The notes below the pieces were generated by a model. That model searched no databases, had not been told where the DNA came from, and saw only the letters and a list, made by a program, of their open reading frames with translations. Shown here piece after piece: positions 16,797 to 25,993 of a DNA stretch of 64,000 nt. Each line of letters starts with the position of its first letter. Position 1 is the stretch's first letter. The translations under genes were made by a program, and so were the position numbers. The DNA is from Polyangiaceae bacterium (GTDB taxonomy: Bacteria; Myxococcota_A; Polyangia; Polyangiales; Polyangiaceae): the NCBI GenBank assembly GCA_025937835.1, contig JAICQO010000004.1:1-64000 (forward strand). Reading direction: 5' to 3'.

Positions 16797-17960
16797 GTGC
16801 ACCTCGTCGTCATTACCGCCAACATCTCCCGCTTCGGCGGGGGCCCGTTCGAATCAGTGAGACGCCTCTCGCAGACCCTTTCGCGAGCCGAAGGCGTGGA
16901 CGTCACGGTGCTCGGCCTCAGTCGCGGCGCCGAACGGGAGGACATCGAAGCCTGGGCCCCCCTCGATCTCGTCGCGTGTCCCGTGCTCGCCTTCCCCACG
17001 TTCAAGTTCGCTCCGGCGCTGGATGTGGCCCTCTCTCGCGCAGCTCCCGACATCGTGCATCGCCACGGCCTCTGGAGCTACCCGTCGGTGGCAACGCGAA
17101 AATGGCACGGCGCCACCGGCAAACCGTACGTCATCTCTCCTCGGGGCATGCTCGACGACTGGGCAATCAAGAACTCGCGTTGGAAAAAACAGATCGCCCG
17201 CCTGCTCTACGAGCGCCGGCATCTCTCGAGCGCCGCCTGCTTGCACGCCCTGTCTGAAGCCGAGTATGCAGCCATCCGGCGGCGGGGGCTGCGAAATCCC
17301 GTTTGCGTCGTGCCGAACGCGGTCGATATGCCGGGGGATTCGCCGGGAATTCCCGCGCCCTGGGCGACGACGGGCCAAACTCGAAAGCGCGTTCTGTTGT
17401 TCCTGGGCCGCGTGCACCCCAAGAAGGGAGTCATCGAGCTGCTCGAGGCGTGGCAACGGCTGCAGCGACATCACGCGCGTGCACGGGATTGGCAGCTCGC
17501 GGTGGTAGGCTGGGAGGACGGCTCGCACGGGATCCGCTCGCTCGCGGCTGCTCGCGAGCCGAGCGTGTCGTGGCTCGGACCCGTGTTTGGCGCGGAAAAA
17601 CACGCCTGCTTCACCGCCGCCGATGCCTTCATCCTGCCCTCCTTCAGTGAAGGGGTACCGATGGCCGTGCTCGAAGCCTGGTCGCACGGCGTCCCGACCC
17701 TAATCACGCGAGCCTGCAACCTCCCCGAGGGGTTCGAGGCGGGGGCAGCCGTCGAAATCGCACCCGATAGCGACAGTATCGAAGCCGAGTTGAAACGCCT
17801 GTTCGAGATGCCGCCGGAGCGCCTCGCCGCGATCGGGGCGGCAGCGCGCGAGCTCGCGCGCAGTCGTTTCGGGTGGCCAGCGATCGCCGAGCGCATGCTC
17901 GCGGTCTATCGCTGGCTCCTCGAAGGCGGCCAGGTTCCCCCGGACGTGCGTATCGGCTGA
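16797..17960 (+). CDS. Glycosyltransferase family 4
   Basis: 387 residues with a GTG start 7 bp after the methyltransferase stop. A GT-B retaining glycosyltransferase: 'ISRFGGGPFESVRRLS' near the N-terminus contributes the acceptor-domain loop; the donor domain has 'FLGRVHPKKGVIELLEAW', a phosphate/sugar-binding stretch typical of Glycos_transf_1, and the E-x7-E block in 'SFSEGVPMAVLEAWSHGVPT'. It should act on undecaprenyl-linked intermediates at the inner membrane. Donor sugar not predictable. Confidence 0.9.
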   Translation: MHLVVITANISRFGGGPFESVRRLSQTLSRAEGVDVTVLGLSRGAEREDIEAWAPLDLVACPVLAFPTFKFAPALDVALSRAAPDIVHRHGLWSYPSVATRKWHGATGKPYVISPRGMLDDWAIKNSRWKKQIARLLYERRHLSSAACLHALSEAEYAAIRRRGLRNPVCVVPNAVDMPGDSPGIPAPWATTGQTRKRVLLFLGRVHPKKGVIELLEAWQRLQRHHARARDWQLAVVGWEDGSHGIRSLAAAREPSVSWLGPVFGAEKHACFTAADAFILPSFSEGVPMAVLEAWSHGVPTLITRACNLPEGFEAGAAVEIAPDSDSIEAELKRLFEMPPERLAAIGAAARELARSRFGWPAIAERMLAVYRWLLEGGQVPPDVRIG

Positions 17961-18050
17961 TGGCTTGGTACGAAGCTCGGCGCGGCTCGCCTTGCCCCGC
18001 TTCCCTATGAGATGCGACACTGCTCGGCAAAAAGTGGCAAAAAGGACGCA

Positions 18051-18758
18051 ATGATTTTCGGAAAGGTGCAGCGCGTGGTGCGCAAGGTCTTGCCGGCGCC
18101 GGCCGCCGAGTTGGTGCGCGCCACCTCGACCGCGCTCCTGACTCCTATCTTCTTCAGCTGGTCGAACGGCCACTTCGTGAGCTCGCTCAGTCGCAAGGCC
18201 CTCGACGGCCGCGGCAACGCCGTGCCTTGGTACACCTATCCCGCGATCGAGCTGCTCAAGTCCAAGGACTTCTCGGGGCGAAACGTGCTCGAGTTCGGCG
18301 CCGGCCAATCCACGATCTGGTGGTCGCAGCGCGCCCGTTCCGTGGTCAGCCTGGATGCGAACCTGGAGTGGTATCAGCGGGTCAAGGCAGCGGCGCCAAA
18401 AAACGTCGAGCTCCACCACGCGGACCGCGAGCTCCGTGTTTTCGACTTCTCGAAGATCGCTTCCCGCTCGTTCGATGTCGTGATCGTGGACGGGCTGAAC
18501 CGCTATCGCGCCGCGGAGCTCGGAGAGAGCGTGCTTGCAGCGGATGGCTGCCTCGTGGTCGACAACTCCGACACGTACGCCGGCAGCAGCGGGGACTATC
18601 CGATCACGACCCGCCTCAGGAACCTCGGCTACTCGCGGGTCGACTTCTACGGGCACGCGCCCGGCGTGATCTTGCCGCACTGCACGTCGTTCTTCTTCAA
18701 GGGCGACTGTTTCTTGTTCCAGGGACAAGAGAGCCCGCGTGTGCTCACCGCCAGTTGA
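18051..18758 (+). CDS. Methyltransferase-fold protein of unknown substrate
   Basis: 235 residues from the ATG at 18051, which has AAGGA 7 bases upstream; the ORF-track start is 39 bp earlier without such a site. A Rossmann core is clear: 'NVLEFGAGQSTIWWSQ' as the SAM loop, 'VVSLDANLEWYQRV' with the acidic residue after strand 2, and 'FDVVIVDGLNRYRAAEL' as strand 4. The 'VVDNSDTYA' and 'FFFKGDCFLF' segments recall uncharacterised class I methyltransferases of polysaccharide loci. It overlaps the start of the acetyltransferase gene. Confidence 0.72.
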   Translation: MIFGKVQRVVRKVLPAPAAELVRATSTALLTPIFFSWSNGHFVSSLSRKALDGRGNAVPWYTYPAIELLKSKDFSGRNVLEFGAGQSTIWWSQRARSVVSLDANLEWYQRVKAAAPKNVELHHADRELRVFDFSKIASRSFDVVIVDGLNRYRAAELGESVLAADGCLVVDNSDTYAGSSGDYPITTRLRNLGYSRVDFYGHAPGVILPHCTSFFFKGDCFLFQGQESPRVLTAS

Positions 18759-19362
18759 GGTTCAGAGGTTGGCGTCACGACCGTCGCTGAACGTCGCCGC
18801 GGCCCGAAGGGCCCGGAACTGGACCCGGCGAGAACTCGTGGGTCGGGCGCTGTGGGCACTGGCGTGGCCTTTTTTTCGGCTCACGCCTCGCCCATTTTTC
18901 TGGGGCTGGCGCGCGTTCCTGTTGCGCTGCTTCGGTGCGCGGGTCGGCCGCAACGTGAACATCTGCCCGAGCGTCCGCATCGCGATCCCGTGGAACCTCG
19001 AGATCGGTGACTATAGCGCGCTCGGCGACGGCGTCTGGGTTTACAACCTGGGGCGGATCACGATCGGTCGCCAGGCGACGGTCTCGCAACGGGCTCACCT
19101 GTGCGCAGGCACCCACGATTACGAGAGCCCGACGCGCGAGCTCCGGAAAGTTCCGATCTCCATCGGTGACATGGCCTGGATTTGCACCGAGGCTTACCTC
19201 GGACCCGGCGTGACCGTCGGCGAAGGCGCGGTGGTCGGTGCGCGCGCGGTGGCTACCAAAGACGTCGAGCCCTGGAGCGTCGTGGCCGGGAACCCGTGCA
19301 AGTTCGTGAAGACCCGCCGCGTGCGCGAGCAACCAGCTGCTGGACTAGAGAGCCGGAGCTGA
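18739..19362 (+). CDS. WcaF-like left-handed beta-helix O-acetyltransferase
   Basis: 207 residues. The hexapeptide-repeat acyltransferase fold is shown by repeats such as 'VGRNVNICPSVRIAIPWNLEIGD', the catalytic-type His in 'AGTHDYESP' and the C-terminal 'VVGARAVATKDVEPWSVVAGNP' that closes the helix. The N-terminal 'RNWTRRELVGRALWALAWPFF' is typical of WcaF, the colanic acid acetyltransferase. The GTG at 18739 overlaps the previous gene by 20 bp; a TTG at 18769 with GAGG 8 bases upstream is a good alternative. It should O-acetylate a sugar using acetyl-CoA. Confidence 0.86.
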   Translation: MCSPPVEVQRLASRPSLNVAAARRARNWTRRELVGRALWALAWPFFRLTPRPFFWGWRAFLLRCFGARVGRNVNICPSVRIAIPWNLEIGDYSALGDGVWVYNLGRITIGRQATVSQRAHLCAGTHDYESPTRELRKVPISIGDMAWICTEAYLGPGVTVGEGAVVGARAVATKDVEPWSVVAGNPCKFVKTRRVREQPAAGLESRS

Positions 19363-19363
19363 C

Positions 19364-20665
19364 ATGGCCACCCTCACCCGCGTTCGAATCGTGATTTGGT
19401 TGCTGCTCGGCACCCTGATGATCCAGCAGCTCGCGTCGTATTCCAAGATCCTCACGCTCGTCTCGTCGGGTGAGAGCCAGGACGTCGAGTGGCGCGTGCT
19501 TGCGGTCGCACCCGGCGTATTCCTGGCTCTGATGATCGCCCCCCGCCGCGCTCGAGATTTGACGCTGTCCTGGCTCAGCGGCGCGGTCCTCGTCGCGGCC
19601 ATCTCGGGAGTGACGATCGGGGTCGTGTCGGGGAATCTGCTGCGCTATGTCGCCGCCGACGGCTTTCGGTTCGCCGTGCCGTGGATAGCCTTCCTCGTAG
19701 CGGCGATGGCGCTGCTGTCTCTTCCCCAAGAGCAGCGCCAGGCGGAATGCCGGCGGGCATTGCTGTTCGTGCTCGGCGTGTCGGTGTTCGACGCCGTTTA
19801 CACGATCGTGGTCGGCGCGGCCTTTCCCGGCCACCGGATCTCTACCGACCTCCATTTGTTCGGCATCGGCTGGGCGCTGCTCGCCGCGACCAACAGCCGC
19901 GCATCTCGGGCCCTGATCCTGGGCCTTTGCCTGGCGGCGGTGGTGTTCTCCGGCAAGCGAGGAAACCTGGTCGCGCTGGGAGGCGGGCTAGCGCTCACTT
20001 GCGCCGTCGGTCTGATGCGCCCGGGCTTTTTCCGGCGGATCGCCAACGGCGCGCTGCCGGTCGTGATGCTCTCCACGTTCGCGGTCGCGAGCGCCCTGTG
20101 GTTCAGCGATTTCGCCGTGGTGCGGGTGGCGCGGGACGAGCTCAGCTCTCGGCACTTCGACCTGGCTCAGAACTTGATGGACATCGCGGTCGGCGGTGCG
20201 GAAGACGACAGCTACGAGGGGCGTATGCGCGAGCTACGCAACGTCACCGCGCATTTGAGCGAGTACCCAGAGTACGTGTTGCTGGGCGCGGGCTTCGGCG
20301 CCGTGACGCCGATGCGGGAGGATTCTGGTGTTCCCTGCCTGATCCCGGGCATGATGCATCACGTTCACATCGGCTGGATCGCGTACCTGCTGCGAAATGG
20401 GCTACTCGGCATCGGGCTCTACTTCTCGTTCTTCTGGGTCGTGGCCACACGCCTGCTCCGGAACTCTCAGCAGACGCCGTACTGTTACGGCTCCCTTTTC
20501 TTGCTCAGCGCCTCTCTGGTGCTGAGCTTGAAGTCGAACATCTTACTCGAGGGCATCGACCTGTCGTTGGTCGCGGCGTTCGGCCTCGCGGCCACGCCGA
20601 TCCTGGGCGACCGCTGGGCGGCAGCTGACTGGTCTCGGACCACGCTCCCCGCCAGCCGAGCCTGA
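19364..20665 (+). CDS. Polytopic membrane protein, probable Wzy O-antigen/EPS polymerase
   Basis: 433 residues starting one base after the acetyltransferase stop. There are about ten to eleven hydrophobic helices and a larger soluble loop between roughly residues 255 and 320, the pattern of Wzy polymerases. The loop has 'DDSYEGRMRELRNVTAHLSEYPEYVLLGAGFG', in the spirit of the Wzy_C 'R...W..a......p..GvGfG' motif, then 'HHVHIGWIAYLLRNGLLGIGL' with the family's conserved His. It should join repeat units on the periplasmic face. It converges on a methyltransferase gene with only one base between stop codons. Confidence 0.75.
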   Translation: MATLTRVRIVIWLLLGTLMIQQLASYSKILTLVSSGESQDVEWRVLAVAPGVFLALMIAPRRARDLTLSWLSGAVLVAAISGVTIGVVSGNLLRYVAADGFRFAVPWIAFLVAAMALLSLPQEQRQAECRRALLFVLGVSVFDAVYTIVVGAAFPGHRISTDLHLFGIGWALLAATNSRASRALILGLCLAAVVFSGKRGNLVALGGGLALTCAVGLMRPGFFRRIANGALPVVMLSTFAVASALWFSDFAVVRVARDELSSRHFDLAQNLMDIAVGGAEDDSYEGRMRELRNVTAHLSEYPEYVLLGAGFGAVTPMREDSGVPCLIPGMMHHVHIGWIAYLLRNGLLGIGLYFSFFWVVATRLLRNSQQTPYCYGSLFLLSASLVLSLKSNILLEGIDLSLVAAFGLAATPILGDRWAAADWSRTTLPASRA

Positions 20666-20666
20666 G

Positions 20667-21521
20667 CTAAGCCACGAGCTGCGCGAGGATCGAGCCACGG
20701 CAGTTCTTGAGCGCGTCGACGGAGTTGACGACACGCTCGTACAACGCGCCGGCCGCAAACAGCATCGGGTGGAACGACAAATAGCTCGGCTGATTCTCGA
20801 ACAGGCACACCTCGATACGGGAAAAGCCGGCCGAGCGCCCATGCCGGACGATATCGCCCGGCGTATTCAGCTTGTAGGCGATTTGGAAGCTGTCCTGAAC
20901 CTCCAGGCCACGCAGCTTCGTCACGAGCTTCTGGGAAGAACGGCCGAGCAAACGCGCGAGCTGCGGAACGTAGTGCTGAGCGTTCGGAGTGAGCAAGATC
21001 AGCGAACCTCCAGGCTTGAGCACCCGTCGGACCTCGGCCAACAGCACCCGCGGATCGTTCAAATGTTCCGCCACGTAGCGCGCGTAGACGAGGTCGACCG
21101 AGGCGTCGTCCAGGAAGGGCATGCGTTCACCATCGAACACGTATGCCTGGTCGACGTTCGAGTTGGAGCGAACCTCCTCGTCCACGTCGACGGCGATCAC
21201 GCGTGCGACACGGCCCCGCAGGTTCACGGCCGCGTTCGCACCTCGCCCGGCGCCAAGGTCGAGCACCGTCGCCGCCGGCTCCACGAAGGACTCCACGACC
21301 TGCCGGAAGACCTCGTAATCTTCGAGTCTCCCGCGATACAAATACGCGTGGAGAGCCCTCGAAACCGGCCACCACGAAAGCGCACGCGGTAGTTTGGGCT
21401 CGATCAACGTGGGCACGTAGCCGGGTACGCTGAATGCCGGGGCAAGACGCGGAGCATCGTTCTGCCGACGCTCACGGCCGTTTAGGCCTTCTGCCGCGGT
21501 GACGCGATCACGCTGCTGCAC
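20667..21521 (-). CDS. Class I SAM-dependent methyltransferase (Methyltransf_11-like)
   Basis: 284 residues. The SAM loop 'TVLDLGAGRGANAAV', the acidic strand-2 end 'VIAVDVDEEVRSN', 'DASVDLVYARYVAEHLNDP' and 'EVRRVLKPGGSLILLTPN' give the complete UbiE/Methyltransf_11 pattern. The N-terminal ~60 residues carry a Trp/Leu-rich segment ('LSWWPVSRALHAYLYRG') also seen in polysaccharide-locus methyltransferases. It is transcribed alone toward the Wzy gene and divergent from the flippase. Substrate unknown, likely a sugar of the same polymer. Confidence 0.82.
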   Translation of the reverse strand: MQQRDRVTAAEGLNGRERRQNDAPRLAPAFSVPGYVPTLIEPKLPRALSWWPVSRALHAYLYRGRLEDYEVFRQVVESFVEPAATVLDLGAGRGANAAVNLRGRVARVIAVDVDEEVRSNSNVDQAYVFDGERMPFLDDASVDLVYARYVAEHLNDPRVLLAEVRRVLKPGGSLILLTPNAQHYVPQLARLLGRSSQKLVTKLRGLEVQDSFQIAYKLNTPGDIVRHGRSAGFSRIEVCLFENQPSYLSFHPMLFAAGALYERVVNSVDALKNCRGSILAQLVA

Positions 21522-21739
21522 GATGAACTCCTCGAGGCACGAGCCCTCCGCGGACGGGCGAGCTCGGAACGGCCCGACCTTACCACGAAGGAACTCAGCG
21601 CGAGCAGTCCGGCCCTCCGCCCGCGCCTTGCACGTCCGCGGCCGTTCCGCGATAGTACTCGCGAATTGTTACGCTCGAGTGCTCGGCGTTGCAGCAGACA
21701 CGGACACCGCGATCGACGCGCGACGGCGAAAGACTCCCA

Positions 21740-23248
21740 GTGACCTCGCCCGCTCCGGAACAGCCCGATTTTCCCGCGGCTGCTCCCCCAGCCCGCTCCG
21801 TCGGAGCAGCCGCGTTCGGGGGAGCAATCTGGACCGTGGGTGTCACCCTCGGGAGTAAGCTGGTCTCGTTCGGCGCGCAGGTCGCGATTGCGTGGTTTCT
21901 CGTGCCGGAGGAGCTCGGTATCGCCACCACGGCAATAGCGTTCGCCGGCCTGGTCTCGAGCCTGGTCTCCGTCACGCATCTTCGTCGCCTGCTGATCCAT
22001 CAGTCGGCCCGGACACCGGGGCAAGCAGCGGACGTTCTCTGGCTAGGGCTCGTCACGAACGTCGCGGTGGCTCTCGCTGTCATCGCGTCGGCAGGGCTCG
22101 TGGCGAGCCGTTACGCTGCTCCGGCCATCGAGCGGCACCTCGTCTTCCTCGCTCTGGCGCTGCCGCTAGGCGCTCTGCCGCTCGTACACGGGGCCCGCCT
22201 GAGCCGCGAGCTGCGCTTCCGCGTGCTGTCGCTGACCCATCTCGGAGAAGTCTGCCTGCGCAGCGGTGGGTCCGTGGCACTCGCCGCGCTCGGCTTCGGG
22301 ACGCTTTCCCTGACCGTTCCGATCCCGATCGCGGCTGCCTTCGCCGGGCTCGTCTACTGGTACGCCGGTCGGGGTGATCGCATCGGACGCCCGAACCCGA
22401 CTCGCTGGGGTCCGCTGCTCGGGCAAGCGGCTTGGTTGTCGCTCACTGCGTTCGCTGCAGGGCTCCAAGCGCACGGCTCCAACTTCATCGTGAGCCTCTC
22501 CCGCGACCCTCAGCTGGTCGGGCTGTACGCCTGGTCCTTCACGCTCGCCGCTCAGAGCGTGTTCCTGTTCAGCACCAGTCTTCAGGATGTCTTCCTGCCG
22601 TCCCTGGCGCGACTCGGAGCGGATCCGCAGCGTCTCGGTCAAGCCTTTCGCAGCGCTGCAATCAGCTTGTTGCTGATCGTCGTACCCGTTTGCGTGATTC
22701 AGGCGCTGCTCGCACCCCCGCTCGTCGGCTGGGTGTTTCACGCTAAATGGCAGCCGGCGGTCGGTGCCATGCAATGGCTCACGCTCGGGATGATGAGCCA
22801 CCCGCTGAACATGCTGGCCGGCGCGCTGTTGATGGCCCGTGGCCACTACCGCGCCACGGCGCTTCGCACACTCGGAGCATCCGCGATAGTGCTGTCGGCG
22901 ACCTATATCGGGGGCAAGCTCGGCGGCCTGACTGCGCTTGCCGCCTGCTCGTCGCTCGGCTGGTTCTTGGGCAATTTGTTGCTTGCGATCGCGACGGTAG
23001 CGAGCCTCGGAACCGCCTGGCTGCGCCACGCGCTCGCCTCCGCCAGCGCGTTACTCACGGCCGTTCCGATGCTCGCGGTCGGTTGGCTCACGCTGCGGCT
23101 CACCTCAGGGCTTTCGCCGCTCTGGTCGCATTCCCTGGCTGCGGCGCTGGCAACGCTAGTACACGCATCCGTCGCGTACGTTTGCTGGCCCGAGATCTCG
23201 CGACGCTTGCTCTCGTTGTCGCTCTCGATGACGCGCTCGCAGCGCTGA
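21740..23248 (+). CDS. Wzx-type oligosaccharide flippase
   Basis: About 502 residues from the GTG at 21740; an ATG at 21689 would add a short Arg/Thr-rich lead. After a Pro/Ala-rich N-terminus the protein has about 12-14 membrane helices and the polysaccharide-synthesis (MOP/MATE-like) profile: 'GGAIWTVGVTLGSKLVSFGAQVAIAWFLVPEELG' is the classic first-helix segment, and 'LYAWSFTLAAQSVFLFSTSLQDVFLPSLARLG' corresponds to helices 7-8. It flips undecaprenyl-linked repeat units across the inner membrane. It converges on the next gene with 12 bp between stops, leaving no room for a separate terminator. Confidence 0.88.
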   Translation: MTSPAPEQPDFPAAAPPARSVGAAAFGGAIWTVGVTLGSKLVSFGAQVAIAWFLVPEELGIATTAIAFAGLVSSLVSVTHLRRLLIHQSARTPGQAADVLWLGLVTNVAVALAVIASAGLVASRYAAPAIERHLVFLALALPLGALPLVHGARLSRELRFRVLSLTHLGEVCLRSGGSVALAALGFGTLSLTVPIPIAAAFAGLVYWYAGRGDRIGRPNPTRWGPLLGQAAWLSLTAFAAGLQAHGSNFIVSLSRDPQLVGLYAWSFTLAAQSVFLFSTSLQDVFLPSLARLGADPQRLGQAFRSAAISLLLIVVPVCVIQALLAPPLVGWVFHAKWQPAVGAMQWLTLGMMSHPLNMLAGALLMARGHYRATALRTLGASAIVLSATYIGGKLGGLTALAACSSLGWFLGNLLLAIATVASLGTAWLRHALASASALLTAVPMLAVGWLTLRLTSGLSPLWSHSLAAALATLVHASVAYVCWPEISRRLLSLSLSMTRSQR

Positions 23249-23260
23249 CGCGCCACGCGG

Positions 23261-25852
23261 CTATCGCTGAGGCGCCACGGTCCTCAGTAAGATTTCGCGC
23301 CGCAGCGTCTCGCGTCGCTTCTGGATGAGCCGCCCCTCCTCCGTGTCGCGCACGACCAAGCCCGAGGCTCGGGTCAGCGCCGACTCGGCCTTCGAGTAGC
23401 GTTCCAACGAGACGGCCACTTCGGCCACGCGCAACAATGCGCTCGCCGTGGGCTGTTGCTGCGCCGCTTGTTCGTAGGTAACGAGGGCCTCGGGCAGCAA
23501 ATTCGAAGCCCGGAGCGTGTCCCCGATGCTGAGCAACGTGTTGGCGCAGTTCACGAGCTGCCGGCAAGCTTCGCGGGCCGCGGCCGTAGCCAGCTGTGAA
23601 AGCTCGCCACCATCGGGATCGGCCTGACCCCGCGCCAGGTCGAGGCGGGCAAGAAGGCACCGAACGTGTTCGCGATCCACGAGACCGGGACAGCGACGCT
23701 CCAGCAGCAATGCTGCTTCCGCCGGGCGCCCGAGCTTACGCAGGACCCGGGCCTCGCACTCGAGAGGCTCGGCTGCGAACGGTTCCGCGACGCTCCACGC
23801 ACGGGCCGAGGCCAGCGCCTCCTCTGCGCACGGGTTCACGCTCGGACAATCACCGGTCTCCAGGTTGCGCAAGAGCAAGCGCGAAAGCTCGCTGAGCGCC
23901 GACGTCGAAGAGCGGTCCCGCTGAAGCGCCGCACGTAACGCGCGCTCCCGGAGATCCGCTTTCGAGAGGCGACGAGCGGCCGCGACCAGGACTGCGCTGC
24001 CCCGGGCATCGGCGGGTGCCGCGCGCTCGAGCTCGTCGATGCTCGACGCCCACGCCGCAGCCAGGTCGCCCACCTGACTGGTCAGCGCCCGATCGAGCTC
24101 TGCGGTGCGTCTGAGCTCGAACAGGGCCTGCAAGGTAGCCCCGCGGTCCCGCAAAATTTCCGCGAGGATCAGGTGTGAACGTGCCTGGTTGAGACCGCGT
24201 TCGAGCGCCCGTTGGATCCACGGCATCGGATCGGAATCGCCGGCCCTGCGCGCCGCAACCGCGCCGATCCGTGAAAAATACGGCTCCGCCGGGAAGCGGG
24301 ACATAGCCGAGCGAAGCTCCTTTCGGAGCTCCGTCAGCTCACTGACTGTGCGGAGATCGAGGGTCTGATACGAACTGTGGACCTGGGCTCGCGCCGCGAG
24401 AGCGTCCGCCGGGGCATGAACGGCGGCGAGCCCCCAGAGCAAAGCGCCGGAAGCCGCCAGGAGCAGGCCCCGACGGTCACGTATCCGCAACCCGCGCAGG
24501 CTCTGCGGCTCCTCAACGTCGCGCCGCCAGATCGACGCGAGCAGCCAGACGACGGCGAGCGCCGTCCCCGGCAGCTCGAGCCCCAGATCCACCATGTTCT
24601 GCAGCACCAGCAGACCGACGGCCACGACCGCCCCCGTCGCGGTGCCCGAGCCCAGGACGTCGAGCCGCACCGGGCGAAACGCCCACGCGAACGCGAGCAG
24701 CGCGGCTCCACCGACCGGCAAGCCCCACTCGGAGAACCACTGCGCCAGCAGGTTCTCCGGATGGGCATAGACGGAGTTCGAAGCTGCCGGCGCGTAAGCG
24801 GTAAACGCAGTCTCGAACGCGCCTCGACCGACGCCGAACAGCGGATAATCCGCGATCATCGGCAACACGTTCTTCGCGAGAAAAAGCTTCTCGATGTTCT
24901 GCTGCCGGAGCTCCTCCCAGGTGAGCTGGGTTGCGCCGGCTCCGACGAAAACGACGCCGAGCCCAATCGCCAACCACAACGCGGAGCGCCTCTGCCAGCT
25001 CGGGCGGCGCTGATGACGCAAACGGTTGGACACCTGCGTCAACACGAAGAAGGCGATCAGGCCGATCGGCATCAGCCAGACGCCGCCGCGAGAACCGGAC
25101 AATACGCTCACGCCGAACAGCACCGCGACGCCGACCACGACCAGCCAGCGTTGCTCGTCCATTCGACGCGAGTACACGAGGCCCAGCCCTGAAAAGATCC
25201 CCAAGTTCAAGTATCCGGAGAGCGTATTGGGGTTCAAGAACGGCCCCACTCGCCAGCGGCCGGGCTCGAAGCTCGGCTCGTAGATCCCGAACACGCGTGT
25301 GGCCCCGAGCAGCCCGTGCGCAAGTGTCACGCCGGCGATCAGGAGGGCGCACAGGAACACGACCACCACGCAGGCGTGTCTGCCGTAACGATCGCAGACT
25401 ATGCTGGCGCCCGCGAAGCTGACGCCATACGTCGCCCACTTCAGCGACTCGCGCAGGGAGGCCCCAGGATCGAGCGATAGCGCGCCGACGCTCAGCGTCT
25501 CCCCGAATGGGTGCAGCGCGCGTGCCCAGACGTCCGCTGACTGCGGACTCAAAGCATCGAGCAGCCAGACGGGCAAGGGGCCCGCCTGAATCAGCGTGTA
25601 GAGCGCGAGCGCAAGCGCAACCCGGCTGGGCAAGGGCAGCAACGTGCGCCCCGTTCCCACCAACAAGGCGGCGCCCGCCCAACACAGCGGCGTAACCGCG
25701 AGGAGGGCGTAAGGGTGCGCCCCGGCGAGGGCTAGCCCGGCAAGCACGGTTCCGGCGGCTAGCGCCGCAAAGCCAAGGCGCGCGGCCCCGATACCAATTA
25801 GTTTTCGGGACACGACACGCGGCAAGGAGCTCGCTCCGGACACCCTTGGCAC
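23261..25852 (-). CDS. O-antigen ligase/polymerase-like membrane protein with C-terminal helical-repeat domain
   Basis: 863 residues, GTG start. The first ~470 residues hold roughly twelve membrane helices with the Wzy_C/WaaL signature: 'RVGPFLNPNTLSGYLNLGIFSGLG', 'LSGSRGGVWLMPIGLIAFF', 'MIADYPLFGVGRGAFETAFTAY' and 'YAHPENLLAQWFSEWGLP'. The remaining ~390 residues are Ala/Leu/Arg-rich helical repeats with TPR spacing, probably periplasmic. Such proteins are ligases transferring polymer to a lipid or protein acceptor, or polymerases. A second Wzy-like protein lies at 19.4 kb, so one may polymerise and the other ligate. Monocistronic by position. Confidence 0.82.
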   Translation of the reverse strand: MPRVSGASSLPRVVSRKLIGIGAARLGFAALAAGTVLAGLALAGAHPYALLAVTPLCWAGAALLVGTGRTLLPLPSRVALALALYTLIQAGPLPVWLLDALSPQSADVWARALHPFGETLSVGALSLDPGASLRESLKWATYGVSFAGASIVCDRYGRHACVVVVFLCALLIAGVTLAHGLLGATRVFGIYEPSFEPGRWRVGPFLNPNTLSGYLNLGIFSGLGLVYSRRMDEQRWLVVVGVAVLFGVSVLSGSRGGVWLMPIGLIAFFVLTQVSNRLRHQRRPSWQRRSALWLAIGLGVVFVGAGATQLTWEELRQQNIEKLFLAKNVLPMIADYPLFGVGRGAFETAFTAYAPAASNSVYAHPENLLAQWFSEWGLPVGGAALLAFAWAFRPVRLDVLGSGTATGAVVAVGLLVLQNMVDLGLELPGTALAVVWLLASIWRRDVEEPQSLRGLRIRDRRGLLLAASGALLWGLAAVHAPADALAARAQVHSSYQTLDLRTVSELTELRKELRSAMSRFPAEPYFSRIGAVAARRAGDSDPMPWIQRALERGLNQARSHLILAEILRDRGATLQALFELRRTAELDRALTSQVGDLAAAWASSIDELERAAPADARGSAVLVAAARRLSKADLRERALRAALQRDRSSTSALSELSRLLLRNLETGDCPSVNPCAEEALASARAWSVAEPFAAEPLECEARVLRKLGRPAEAALLLERRCPGLVDREHVRCLLARLDLARGQADPDGGELSQLATAAAREACRQLVNCANTLLSIGDTLRASNLLPEALVTYEQAAQQQPTASALLRVAEVAVSLERYSKAESALTRASGLVVRDTEEGRLIQKRRETLRREILLRTVAPQR

Positions 25853-25941
25853 CGACGATCGGTCGTCGAGCCTCCTAGCTCATCCGAACTTCGCGGCTCA
25901 CGGCGCCCGAAGCGAATCCGCTCCGCGGATTGGAGAGCGCA

Positions 25942-25976
25942 AAGTGCTGGCCTACGCGGTCGGCAGGCCAGCACTT
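25942..25976 (-). terminator. Strong 12-bp inverted repeat downstream of the Gly-rich lipoprotein gene
   Basis: AAGTGCTGGCCT pairs perfectly with AGGCCAGCACTT around an 11-base loop. In the lipoprotein's direction it begins 18 bp after the stop codon and is followed by TTTGCGC, a short T-run. It lies between that stop and the GTG start of the ligase gene, so it probably insulates the ligase from read-through. Confidence 0.7.
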
Positions 25977-25993
25977 AGCTCATCAGCGACTGC

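Noticed and set aside
23596-25589. Several plus-strand ORFs opposite the O-antigen ligase-like gene
   Set aside because: High Arg/Pro content and no family motifs; the minus-strand gene has clear membrane helices and Wzy_C signatures.
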